From positions 1 through 64,000 of the forward strand of contig CAYJMG010000006.1 of NCBI GenBank assembly GCA_964371355.1: a stretch of DNA of 64,000 nucleotides. The letters run 5' to 3'. Source of the stretch: JACRBR01 sp964371355 (lineage in GTDB: Bacteria; Chloroflexota; Dehalococcoidia; DSTF01; JACRBR01). The first letter of the stretch is position 1, and every line of letters starts with the position of its first letter. Positions 17,128 to 24,945 of the stretch are shown here, one piece after another. The notes under the pieces were generated by a model that was given only the letters and a program-made list of their open reading frames with translations, ran no database searches and had not been told where the DNA came from. The position numbers and the translations under genes were made by a program.

Positions 17128-18501
17128 TCAATCGAGGCAGGGGACCGGGGAGAGGCGGGTGGCAATGAAGAGCTGGTCGCCGGAGTTGATGCGGCCATCC
17201 TTGTTGACGTCGATGTTGGGACGGTCGGTGGCGCCGATACTCATGGTTACGATGGCGAGGTCGGCCAGTGTGACTTCGTCGTCGTCGTCGAGGGAGGCGA
17301 TTTCGACGAGGTCGGAGCAGCCGTCGCCGTCGGTGTCGGAATCGAGGGGGTCGGTGTTGTAGCCCTTGAACTCGACGCCGTCACTAACGCCATCGTCGTC
17401 GGAGTCGTGATCGTTGGGGTCGGTGCCTAGCGTGTTCTCTTCAACGTCGGTCGCCAGGCCATCGCGATCAGGATCGGTGGCTGGCCTCGCGGGCCTGGAC
17501 ATGGGATTGGCGGGGTCGGAGCCGAGGAGACATTCGGCGCCATCGGCCACACGATCCCCGTCGGTGTCGAGGAGAGCGGGTGATGACGTACGCCCGTCGC
17601 AGTTGCCGTACGTCTCGACGAGATCGCTCATCCCATCATTGTCTCTGTCGGGATCGCACGCATCGCCCAACCGGTCACCATTCGAAACAGTGACGTCTGG
17701 CGGCGCGATGCCTGTGGTCACGATCGGCTCGCTGTCGGAGTTAGTCTGATCGGGGTTGGCTGTCAACCAGCAGTTGTCGACCGAGGAGGCGACGCCATCT
17801 TCGTCCGGGTCGTCGGCCGCGGCCGGGTCGTACCTAGTCTCAGGCGAGACATGGATGGCGACTGACTGCTCGACGGCCTCCTGTGAAACGGTCACCTCTT
17901 CATCATCGCCATTGTTTGACGTGGCGTTGAGCACGTGGAAGACGACGACACCATCGCCATTGGGGCTAACGGCATCATTGCAGTCAGCGTCCTGCCCCGG
18001 CGCGGATCCCTCGGACCCACAGACGTAGCTGTTCGACCCACTCCCCTCGACGGCGGACAGGCCAGCGGACAGATCCAGCGTCGTGGTGGCCTCATCATCG
18101 ACGAAGACGAAGACGAGCAGTGTGCAGCCAACGGCGGGCTTCGTGGCGTCCGTGATCACGGCCTCGTACGTGCATGTCTCGTCGATGCGGTTGTGATCGA
18201 GGAAGTCGATCGGGGCCGTGTCCAAGAAGTCGAGCGGGGCCGTCTGGTCGCCGAGGGTGCTGGCGAGGGAGGCGATGCTGAGGGGGCCGGTGGGCGGGAT
18301 GGGGTCGAGGCAGGCGGCCTGCTCGTCGGCGGGGGTGGTGGCGTCCGTGGGGTCGCCATCGAGGTGGGGGGCAAGGTTCTCGCAGGCGATGACGGCGACC
18401 CCAGTTGGGGTTGCGTGCGCATCGCGTGCGGGGAGGGCGCCAAGCATGGCGCCCATGAGGGCGAGAGTGAGGATGGCGAGGGCCGCCGGGCTCTTGAGCA
18501 C
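17128..18501 (-). CDS. Secreted thrombospondin-3 / dockerin-like calcium-binding protein
   Basis: A 457-aa exported protein: signal peptide of about 30 residues (MLKSPAALAILTLALMGAML, then ALPARDAHA), an adhesin-like beta domain to about 230, a string of calcium-binding DxDxDG repeats (for example DPDEDGVASSVDNC, DPDRDNDGMSD, DTDGDGCSD) and a C-terminal dockerin-like EF loop DVNKDGRINSGDQLF. The same ending occurs in the protein at 58406. Several cysteines suggest disulfides. The GTG start lies 6 nt after a strong promoter, so the mRNA is probably leaderless. The likely role is cell surface or matrix; no cohesin is seen here. Confidence 0.75.
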   Translation of the reverse strand: MLKSPAALAILTLALMGAMLGALPARDAHATPTGVAVIACENLAPHLDGDPTDATTPADEQAACLDPIPPTGPLSIASLASTLGDQTAPLDFLDTAPIDFLDHNRIDETCTYEAVITDATKPAVGCTLLVFVFVDDEATTTLDLSAGLSAVEGSGSNSYVCGSEGSAPGQDADCNDAVSPNGDGVVVFHVLNATSNNGDDEEVTVSQEAVEQSVAIHVSPETRYDPAAADDPDEDGVASSVDNCWLTANPDQTNSDSEPIVTTGIAPPDVTVSNGDRLGDACDPDRDNDGMSDLVETYGNCDGRTSSPALLDTDGDRVADGAECLLGSDPANPMSRPARPATDPDRDGLATDVEENTLGTDPNDHDSDDDGVSDGVEFKGYNTDPLDSDTDGDGCSDLVEIASLDDDDEVTLADLAIVTMSIGATDRPNIDVNKDGRINSGDQLFIATRLSPVPCLD

Positions 18502-18536
18502 GTCAGTAGGGTAAGGCTAGCGGGGAGAGTTCTCAA
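18502..18536 (-). promoter_or_regulatory. Leaderless promoter TTGAGA-N17-TACCCT
   Basis: On the minus strand TTGAGA (18536-18531), a 17-bp spacer and TACCCT (18513-18508) stand 6 nt before the GTG at 18501. This is one of the best promoter matches in the window. Confidence 0.65.
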
Positions 18537-18815
18537 GCGAAGGTAGGTGATGGTCGTTGGGCTTTGGAGGTTGGGTGGGGCCGGGCAACTGGGGAGGAGG
18601 CGAGCCAGTGGCGTGGAGCAGGATGCGGGCGGCGGGCGTCTCCCGTCGCGAGCGAGGGCGCAGCCTGCTGCGCCCCTACGCGCGTGCGGGCCTGGCTTGA
18701 ATGTGACCGGCGGCTCGTTCCGTCAAGAAACAGGCCTTGTTATGATCGTGGCCCACATCGGGCAGTCATCTTCGGAACGAGCGGTTGGAGCCTTCGTCAG
18801 GAGAGTGTACCGGGC
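18537..18815. other. Intergenic region with REP-like hairpin
   Basis: Divergent intergenic region between the secreted protein and EF-G2. It holds a G/T-rich tract near 18548-18595 and the hairpin unit GGGCGCAGC/GCTGCGCCC plus CTACG at 18656-18680. No gene is supported. Confidence 0.5.
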
Positions 18816-20879
18816 ATGAAAGAGTACAAGACCGACCAGATCCGCAACGTCGTTTTGCTGGGCCACGGTGGCACGGGGAAGACGTCGCTGGCGGAGGCGG
18901 CGCTCTTCGGCTCCGGGGGGGTGACACGGCTGGGGAAGGTGGACGACGGGTCGACGACGTCCGATTTCGAGCCGGACGAGGTAAAGCGCAAGATCAGCAT
19001 CAGCCTGGCGCTGGTGCCGTGCGAGTGGGCCGGCCACAAGGTCAACATCATCGACACGCCCGGCTACGCGGACTTCGTCGGCGAGGTGAAGAGCGGCATC
19101 CGCGCGGCGGACTTCGGAGCGATCGTCGTCGACGCAGTATCCGGCGTGCAGGTGGGGACGGAGATGGCGTGGATGCACGCGGAGCAGGCACGGCTGCCGC
19201 GGGTGTTCTTCGTGAACCGCATGGACAGGGAGAACGCCAACTTCGACCAGGCGGTGTCACAGCTTCAGACGAAGTTCGGCAAGGGCATCGCGCCGCTGAT
19301 GCTGCCGATCGGGTCGCAGGACAGCTTCTCGGGCGTGGTGAACGTGGCCGAAAACAAGGCGTATACCGGCGACAAAGGCGCGCCCGCCGACGTGCCCGGC
19401 GACCTGGCGGCTGCGGTCGCCTCGGCGCGCGAGCAGCTTGTGGAGGCGGTGGCGGAAGCCGACGACGAACTGCTGAACAAGTACCTGGAGGGCGAGGAGA
19501 TAAGCGAGGCGGAGATCACGGCGGCGTTGAAGAAGGGGATCGCGGCCGGGGTCGTGTACCCGGTGTTCGTGGGCTCGGCGACGAGGAGCATCGGGGTCTC
19601 GAAGTTCCTGGACGGGCTCGTGGCGGACTGCCCCTCGCCGGCCGACATGCCCGCGCAGCCCGCGACGGCGAGCGGCACCGAAGAGCAGCTGAAGGCCGAC
19701 GCGGCGGGCCCGCTGGCGGCCTTCGTCTTCAAGACGTCGGCGGACCCGTTCGTTGGGCGGCTGACGTACCTGCGCGTGGTCTCCGGGACGCTGAAGGCGG
19801 ACTCGCACGTGTGGAACGCGAACCACAACGTGGACGAGCGGCTGGGCGTGTTAAGCGTGCTGAAGGGGAAAACGCAGGAGCACGTACCGACGCTGGCGGC
19901 GGGCGACATCGGCGCCGTGGCGAAGCTGGCGCAGACGGTGACGGGCGACACGCTGTGTGCGAAGGAGCATCAGCTCACGCTGGCGCCGCTGGTGTTTCCG
20001 CGGCCTCCGTTCAACGTGGCGGTGACGCCGAAGGGCAAGGCCGACGTCGAGAAGCTGGGGCCGTCGCTGCACCGCATCGCCGAGGAGGACCCGACGCTGT
20101 TCGTGCATCGTGACGAGTCCACGGGCGAGACGATCATCTCGGGCATGGGCGAGACGCACGTGGACGTGGCGGCGGAGCGGATGAAGCGGAAGTTCGGCGT
20201 GGAGGTGGACCTGCACGCGCCGCGGGTGCCGTACCGGGAGACCATCACGAGCTACGTCGAGTCGGAGTACATCCACAAGAAGCAGACGGGCGGGCACGGG
20301 CAGTACGCGCGGGTGAGCATCAAGGTGGAGCCGAACAAAGGCGCCGGATTCCAGTTCGTCGACGCCGTCGTGGGCGGCTCGGTGCCACGCAACTTCATCC
20401 CGGCCGTCGAGAAGGGCATCGTCGAGGCGATGCACGAGGGGGCGCTGGCGCATTGCCCGATGGTCGACGTGAAAGTGACGCTCTTCGACGGGAAGGAGCA
20501 CCCTGTCGACTCATCGGAGATGGCGTTCAAGCTGGCCGGGTCGCAGGCGCTGAAGCAGGGTGCGCTGAAGGCGAACCCGGTGCTGCTGGAGCCGATCTAC
20601 GAGCTGAAGATCCACGTGCCGGAGACGAATACGGGCGACGTGATGAGCGACCTGAACGGGAAGCGCGCGAAGGTGCACGGGATGACGCCCGACGACGGCG
20701 GTATGACGGTTATCGACGCGGAGGCGCCCCTGGCGGAGGTGTTGCGGTACGCGACGGACCTGCGGTCGATCACGCAGGGGCGAGGGACGTTCGAGATGTC
20801 GTTCCACCACTACGAAGAGGTGCCGCAGCACATCGCGCAGAAGGTGATCGCGGAGGCGCAGAAGGGGGCGGCGGGGTAG
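18816..20879 (+). CDS. Elongation factor G-like GTPase (EF-G2 subfamily)
   Basis: A 687-aa five-domain translational GTPase. G1 is GHGGTGKT (about 16-23) rather than AHIDAGKT, G3 is DTPGYADF and G4 is NRMD. The switch I region reads EPDEVKRKISISLA and lacks the RGITI of standard EF-G. Domains III-V are complete (HRDESTGETIISGMGETHVD, HKKQTGGHGQYARV). These features place it with EF-G2/FusA2-type paralogues, whose exact task is unclear. The ATG at 18816 has AGGAGAG upstream at about 12 nt. The earlier in-frame stretch looks non-coding. Confidence 0.88.
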   Translation: MKEYKTDQIRNVVLLGHGGTGKTSLAEAALFGSGGVTRLGKVDDGSTTSDFEPDEVKRKISISLALVPCEWAGHKVNIIDTPGYADFVGEVKSGIRAADFGAIVVDAVSGVQVGTEMAWMHAEQARLPRVFFVNRMDRENANFDQAVSQLQTKFGKGIAPLMLPIGSQDSFSGVVNVAENKAYTGDKGAPADVPGDLAAAVASAREQLVEAVAEADDELLNKYLEGEEISEAEITAALKKGIAAGVVYPVFVGSATRSIGVSKFLDGLVADCPSPADMPAQPATASGTEEQLKADAAGPLAAFVFKTSADPFVGRLTYLRVVSGTLKADSHVWNANHNVDERLGVLSVLKGKTQEHVPTLAAGDIGAVAKLAQTVTGDTLCAKEHQLTLAPLVFPRPPFNVAVTPKGKADVEKLGPSLHRIAEEDPTLFVHRDESTGETIISGMGETHVDVAAERMKRKFGVEVDLHAPRVPYRETITSYVESEYIHKKQTGGHGQYARVSIKVEPNKGAGFQFVDAVVGGSVPRNFIPAVEKGIVEAMHEGALAHCPMVDVKVTLFDGKEHPVDSSEMAFKLAGSQALKQGALKANPVLLEPIYELKIHVPETNTGDVMSDLNGKRAKVHGMTPDDGGMTVIDAEAPLAEVLRYATDLRSITQGRGTFEMSFHHYEEVPQHIAQKVIAEAQKGAAG

Positions 20880-20975
20880 TTGGTGGTTGGTAGTTGGTTT
20901 TCAGCCGGTGGGGCGCCAGGCCGGATTGGGCGACGCGGGCTCGCCGCGGGGAGAGGACGGCCCAGGCACAACGAA

Positions 20976-20997
20976 GCGCGGGCTGTTCGGCCCGCGC
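20976..20997. terminator. REP-type hairpin between convergent genes
   Basis: GCGCGGGC pairs with GCCCGCGC around TGTTCG. It lies between the ends of EF-G2 (+) and the NTF2-like triplet (-), so it could stop transcription from both sides. It belongs to the type B hairpins seen at 136-254. A G/T-rich tract (GTTGGTGGTTGGTAGTTGG) precedes it at 20878. Confidence 0.5.
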
Positions 20998-21029
20998 TCC
21001 GGTCCGGTCGACAATGACGCTGATCGTTC

Positions 21030-21323
21030 TCAGACGGTGCCGAGGTCGGTGACCTTCCAGGCGCCGTCGATCTCCTTCCAGCGGGTCATCATGGTGGCGC
21101 CGCCGCCATCTGCTTCGACGACGAGGTGGTAGACGAACTCGCCGTCCTCCTCGCTCATCTTCTCGGCCTTGATGTCTTTGACGTTGGTGGGGGGCGGGCT
21201 GGAGCCCATCTGGGCCATAGCCTTGCCGAGGGCGTCGGGCGTGAGGGTGGCCATCAGGGTGCCGATATCCATTGAGCGGATGGCGGCGACGTACGTTGCG
21301 ACAGCTTCGTCGATGGTTGCCAT
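21030..21323 (-). CDS. NTF2/SnoaL-like small protein, copy 3 of a tandem triplet
   Basis: A 97-aa protein related to the next two genes. It starts with an amphipathic helix (MATIDEAVATYVAAIRSMDI), carries the family motif LTPDALGKAMAQMG, then beta strands ending TRWKEIDGAWKVTDLGTV. Size and pattern suggest an NTF2/SnoaL-like or lumazine-binding-like fold; I do not recognise a named family. The ATG at 21323 follows GAAAGGAACG. Last gene of the array, which reads from 22067 down. Confidence 0.7.
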   Translation of the reverse strand: MATIDEAVATYVAAIRSMDIGTLMATLTPDALGKAMAQMGSSPPPTNVKDIKAEKMSEEDGEFVYHLVVEADGGGATMMTRWKEIDGAWKVTDLGTV

Positions 21324-21358
21324 GGTTCTGCGTTCCTTTCTGTGGGGACGGATTGCGC

Positions 21359-21382
21359 GGGCACGCGACGGCGTGCCCCTAC
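21359..21382. repeat. REP-like hairpin next to the stop of triplet gene 2
   Basis: GGGCACGC (21359-21366) pairs with GCGTGCCC (21371-21378), followed by CTAC, which includes the stop codon of the gene at 21379. It is the same design as the units at 7162 and 18656, and it could attenuate read-through into copy 3. Confidence 0.6.
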
Positions 21383-21669
21383 TCGGGCTTGGCCAGCCTG
21401 GCGATCTTCCAGGTGCCGTCGATCTGGCGTACCCACTCTCGCATCGAGACGGACTTGCCGTCGTCGCCAGAGTAGGTGACGTCGAAGATGTAATCGTCGC
21501 CCTCCTGGCCTTTGGCGACGACGCTGTTGGTCTTGATGGGGTTGGGGCCGCCGGCCATGAGCGGCATCACCTGCTGCAGGGCGTCGGGAGTGAGATCCTT
21601 CATGACCTCGGGGATCTTGCCGGCCGTGGCGTTGTCGGCGTGGAGCTGCATGAATTCTCTGGCGTCCAT
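21379..21669 (-). CDS. NTF2/SnoaL-like small protein, copy 2 of a tandem triplet
   Basis: A 96-aa paralogue of its neighbours: MDAREFMQLHADNATAGKIP, family motif DLTPDALQQVMPLMAGG, then DYIFDVTYSGDDGKSVSMRE and the ending RQIDGTWKIARLAKPE. The ATG at 21669 follows AAGGAGCG. The frame is open further upstream, but that part looks non-coding. Function unknown; see the triplet finding. Confidence 0.7.
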   Translation of the reverse strand: MDAREFMQLHADNATAGKIPEVMKDLTPDALQQVMPLMAGGPNPIKTNSVVAKGQEGDDYIFDVTYSGDDGKSVSMREWVRQIDGTWKIARLAKPE

Positions 21670-21755
21670 TGTGTTCCGCTCCTTACTTTCCCTGTGCCTG
21701 GTTCGCGGGAGGACGGGTCTCCCGACCTTCCCGTACGGGTGCATCACGCGCGGCA

Positions 21756-22067
21756 CTATCCGGCGGGTTGTTCCATCTTGAGGTCGGCGATCTTCCAAGC
21801 GCCGCCGACGTCGCGCCAGGTGGCAACGGCGGTAAAGTCCTGGTCGCCACTGAACTTGACGGTGAAGACGTGGTCGTCGCCGTCCTGGTCGTGATTTTCG
21901 ATGTTAAAGGCGGTGAGGGTGGGCATCGTCCCCATGCCACCACCGGCGTTCGCCATGAGATTGCCCAGCGCTTCTGGGGTGAGGTCACCCATGATCTTCA
22001 TCAGGTCGCCGGCGAGGACGGCCTGGCAGTTCTGTTTCACCGCTTCTTCGACAGGCATATCGGGCAT
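21756..22067 (-). CDS. NTF2/SnoaL-like small protein, copy 1 of a tandem triplet
   Basis: A 103-aa protein, first of three tandem paralogues: EEAVKQNCQAVLAGDLMKIM, motif DLTPEALGNLMANAGG, then HVFTVKFSGDQDFTAVATW and the ending DVGGAWKIADLKMEQPAG. The ATG at 22067 follows AAGGAGCG, the same ribosome site as copy 2. A 21-bp palindrome (22102-22122) lies upstream and could be an operator. Confidence 0.7.
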   Translation of the reverse strand: MPDMPVEEAVKQNCQAVLAGDLMKIMGDLTPEALGNLMANAGGGMGTMPTLTAFNIENHDQDGDDHVFTVKFSGDQDFTAVATWRDVGGAWKIADLKMEQPAG

Positions 22068-22101
22068 TGGACGCTCCTTACAGATGTTACGGAACCATCC
22101 C

Positions 22102-22122
22102 GGTACGGGCGCCGTCCGTACC
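22102..22122. promoter_or_regulatory. Palindrome upstream of the triplet operon
   Basis: GGTACGG (22102-22108 read from either strand) is mirrored around GCGCCGT, giving an almost perfect 21-bp inverted repeat GGTAC...GTACC, 35 bp before the first triplet gene. It may be a repressor site or an mRNA hairpin. Farther upstream, to 22316, I see nothing else. Confidence 0.4.
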
Positions 22123-22316
22123 AGTGAGGAAAGGCTTGCGGATCATATGTGCGAGTCCGGCCAGTGTCAACGCGCCGGGCGGCGGCGATCATGCTGGACC
22201 AGCCCGTGGCCGGGAGCCGGCCAGCGGCCGCCGGCTACAGGCAACATACGAGGACGCACGTTCAGGCCACATGTCCTGTGCGGGGTCATGACGGAATGCG
22301 CGGAGAGCGTCCGCGC

Positions 22317-22354
22317 TTGACATGGCTGATCAGCGGCCGATACGCTCGAACCCA
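22317..22354 (+). promoter_or_regulatory. Leaderless promoter TTGACA-N18-TACGCT of the LCP gene
   Basis: A perfect -35 TTGACA (22317-22322), an 18-bp spacer and TACGCT (22341-22346) stand 8 nt before the GTG at 22355. An in-frame ATG at 22322 falls inside the -35 box and so cannot be the start if this promoter is used. Confidence 0.65.
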
Positions 22355-23788
22355 GTGACTGCAAACTCGGGATCTTCCCCCTCCCCTTCAACGCATAGCC
22401 ACCGAATCATCATCGCCGCGGCGATCGTGCTGTTCGCGCTGGTCTCGGCGTACCTGGCGCTGGTGATCGTGACGCGCATCGACAGCGTGTTCTTTCCTGG
22501 GCGGCAGTTCACGCTGCCGGGCCCGGTCGGGATCCTGCCGGGGCCTGACAGCGAAGGCACGAGCGGGGGCAACGACCCCATCAACATCCTGGTCCTTGGC
22601 CTGGACCGGCGGCCGAGTGAGGGGCAGGAGCCGACGCGCAGCGACACACTGTTCGTGCTGCGCGTGGACCCGAAGACGGATTCGGCCGCCATCCTGGGCA
22701 TCCCGCGCGACCTGATGGTGGACATCCCGTTCAAGGACGGGAGCGGCTCGTACCAGGACCGCGTGAACACGGTGTACGTGCAGGGCGAGTTCAACGACTA
22801 CCCGGGCGGCGGCATCGGGCTGATGAAGCAGGTGCTGGAAAACGAGCCGTTCGGGATCGAGATCGACAAGCACGTCATCATCGACTTCAAGGGGTTCGAG
22901 GACCTCATCGACGCGCTGGGCGGGATCGATGTGGACGTGCCGGAAGAGGTGTACGACCCGTACTACTCGGAGACGGAGCTGCCGGGCGACTACCTGCCGC
23001 AGCACTTCTACCCGGGGAATCAGCACATGGACGGAGTGACGGCGCTGGCCTACTCGCGCATCAGGTTCAGCAGCGACGACCTGGACCGCATCCAGCGTCA
23101 GCAACGGGTGATCTTCGCGGCGATCGACAAAGCGAAATCGCTGAACCTGTTGAAGGAGAACCCGGTCGACCTCTGGGACAAGTACAACGCGACGATCCAG
23201 ACGGACATCAACGACGCGCTGATCCCGGGGTACGCGGACCTGGCGAACCAGACGAAGGACAGCTTGATCGCGTTCTCGCTGGGTTCGGTGGTGGCGCCGT
23301 ACACGACGCTCCAGGGCGCGCAGGTGCTGGTCGGCGATCCGGAGGCGATCTCGGAGCTGGTGAAGGCGATCTTCAGCGACGGACCGATCACGGTGGACCC
23401 GGGTGTGGCGCCGACGCCGTTGCCGGTGGTCGTGCAGATCCAGAACGGCGCCGGTATTGACGGGCTGGCATCGAGTGTCGCCTCGTACCTCATCGGGAAG
23501 GGCTGGCAGCAGCTCGACGTGCAGACGACGAACACAACGGACGGGCTGCTGCATGAACGGTCGGAGATCATCGATATCGACCTGAGCCACGACAGAAGCG
23601 GTCTTCAACTTGCGAACTGGCTGGGGATCCCCGACGTGAACTACCGGGAGGCGACGCAGGCGGAGGCCACCGCGATGCGCGAGTCCGGAGCATCGCTGGT
23701 GGTGATACTGGGGACGGACCGCGATTTCACGACTCTGGCCGATGCGGAGGCTGAGACGGAGACCGGGACATCGGACGGCGGCGGCTGA
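22355..23788 (+). CDS. LytR-CpsA-Psr (LCP) family cell-wall protein
   Basis: A 477-aa membrane-anchored enzyme of the family that moves glycopolymers from lipid carriers to the cell envelope. One membrane helix (IIIAAAIVLFALVSAYLALV, about 18-40) is followed by the LCP domain: INILVLGLDRRPSE, RSDTLFVLRVDP, ILGIPRDLMVDIP with the conserved Arg-Asp, and YSRIRFSSDDLDRIQRQQRV. A LytR_C domain (VVVQIQNGAGIDGLASSVAS) lies at about 355-440. The GTG start is chosen from the promoter position. It converges with the next gene, with 3 bp between the stops. Confidence 0.88.
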   Translation: MTANSGSSPSPSTHSHRIIIAAAIVLFALVSAYLALVIVTRIDSVFFPGRQFTLPGPVGILPGPDSEGTSGGNDPINILVLGLDRRPSEGQEPTRSDTLFVLRVDPKTDSAAILGIPRDLMVDIPFKDGSGSYQDRVNTVYVQGEFNDYPGGGIGLMKQVLENEPFGIEIDKHVIIDFKGFEDLIDALGGIDVDVPEEVYDPYYSETELPGDYLPQHFYPGNQHMDGVTALAYSRIRFSSDDLDRIQRQQRVIFAAIDKAKSLNLLKENPVDLWDKYNATIQTDINDALIPGYADLANQTKDSLIAFSLGSVVAPYTTLQGAQVLVGDPEAISELVKAIFSDGPITVDPGVAPTPLPVVVQIQNGAGIDGLASSVASYLIGKGWQQLDVQTTNTTDGLLHERSEIIDIDLSHDRSGLQLANWLGIPDVNYREATQAEATAMRESGASLVVILGTDRDFTTLADAEAETETGTSDGGG

Positions 23789-23791
23789 CGG

Positions 23792-24862
23792 CTACGAGCT
23801 GCTGAGCGCTGCCTTGAGCCAGTCGAGTGCCCGGACTTCGGACGGGTCGGCGCCGTTGAGGATACCCAGGTAGTAGCTCGCGAAGTCGCCGAGCTGGACC
23901 GCCCACAACATCTCTTCGAGCGCGGAGGCACCCGGCACGTCGACGACCTCGACGGCGACGCCGGCAGCACCGAGCTGTTGTCGCGTGAGGTCGATGCGGC
24001 GGCCGATGCGCGGATGGACGGAGCGCGGCCGCAGCAGGACGGCGTGCAGAAGCGGCACAAGCGCAGGCGGGGCGCCGTATCCGACGGGCGCGTTGTGGTT
24101 CATCTCCGGCAGTTCCAGCGCGAGGCCCCAGGATTTGGCGTTCTCGTTGGTCTGGGTTACCCAGCGATAAGCGACGGGCGCCAGAGCGTCGGCGCCGACG
24201 ATCACCGGGAGCTTGCCGTGCAGCCGACGCGCGAACTGCTTCGCCGGATTCACCTCTTCGGGCACGGCGCGCGCGGCCACGTCCACGAGCGAACGCATGT
24301 GGTCGAGCGCGGCGGGCAGCGCCGACCCGAGATCGGGCAACAGGCCGAGCCTGCCGGTGAGCGCGAGCAGCGTCGCGAAGCTCCAGCCAAGGGCGGCGCG
24401 CGGTTCGCCGTGCCACTCGTACTCCAGCGCGGGGATGTTGTGGTTACGGGCGAGGTCGAGCAGGCGGCCGCCGGTCGTTATTGCGAGCGTGCGGGCGCCG
24501 CGGTCGAGGGCCTGCTGCATGAGTGCGAGGATCTCTTCCGTGTTGCCGCTGGCGGAGGACGCGATGGCGAGCGTGCGGCGATCGACGTGGCCGGGGAGCC
24601 TGTACCCGCGCACGACATCGACAGGCGTGGCGCCGCCAAGCTCGACGGCGAGGGCACGGAGCAGCGAGCCGCCGATGCCGGAGCCGCCCATGCCCAGGAC
24701 GGCGACGCGTTCCGTGCGCGCGTAGTCCTCGGGCAGAGGCAGCGAGGCCGCGGCGTCCCAGGCCTGCTGGATCTGATCGGGGAGGGCGGCGATGCGGGCG
24801 TACAGGCCGGCGGGATCCTGCCGTTCGTAGGTGGCGGGTGCGTCGAGGGCAGAGGCGGTCAC
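23792..24862 (-). CDS. Bifunctional phosphoglucose/phosphomannose isomerase
   Basis: A 356-aa SIS-domain isomerase that interconverts fructose-6-phosphate with glucose- or mannose-6-phosphate, feeding glycolysis and sugar-nucleotide synthesis. The first SIS domain has VAVLGMGGSGIGGSLLRAL (about 53-71) and the second begins near 215. The phosphate loop IASSASGNTEEILALM and NENAKSWGLALELPEMNHN are typical of the archaeal/bacterial bifunctional type. The GTG at 24862 lies 7 nt after a TTGACG-N17-TACAAC promoter, so an upstream ATG at 24910 is rejected. It is divergent from caiB. Confidence 0.88.
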   Translation of the reverse strand: MTASALDAPATYERQDPAGLYARIAALPDQIQQAWDAAASLPLPEDYARTERVAVLGMGGSGIGGSLLRALAVELGGATPVDVVRGYRLPGHVDRRTLAIASSASGNTEEILALMQQALDRGARTLAITTGGRLLDLARNHNIPALEYEWHGEPRAALGWSFATLLALTGRLGLLPDLGSALPAALDHMRSLVDVAARAVPEEVNPAKQFARRLHGKLPVIVGADALAPVAYRWVTQTNENAKSWGLALELPEMNHNAPVGYGAPPALVPLLHAVLLRPRSVHPRIGRRIDLTRQQLGAAGVAVEVVDVPGASALEEMLWAVQLGDFASYYLGILNGADPSEVRALDWLKAALSSS

Positions 24863-24898
24863 GGAGTCCGTTGTAGGAGATGGGGGATCGGGCGTCAA
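24863..24898 (-). promoter_or_regulatory. Leaderless promoter TTGACG-N17-TACAAC
   Basis: On the minus strand TTGACG (24898-24893), 17 bp and TACAAC (24875-24870) stand 7 nt before the GTG of the isomerase. It is back to back with the promoter of the CoA-transferase gene. Confidence 0.65.
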
Positions 24899-24910
24899 TC
24901 GGGGGTTCAT

Positions 24911-24945
24911 TGGACATGCACCCGTTCCGGCGCGAGAATCTCGGC
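24911..24945 (+). promoter_or_regulatory. Leaderless promoter TGGACA-N17-GAGAAT
   Basis: TGGACA (24911-24916), 17 bp and GAGAAT (24934-24939) lie 6 nt before the ATG at 24946. Confidence 0.5.

Noticed and set aside
22322..22354. ATG start for the LCP protein
   Set aside because: This ATG lies in the TTGACA -35 box; the GTG at 22355 fits the promoter.
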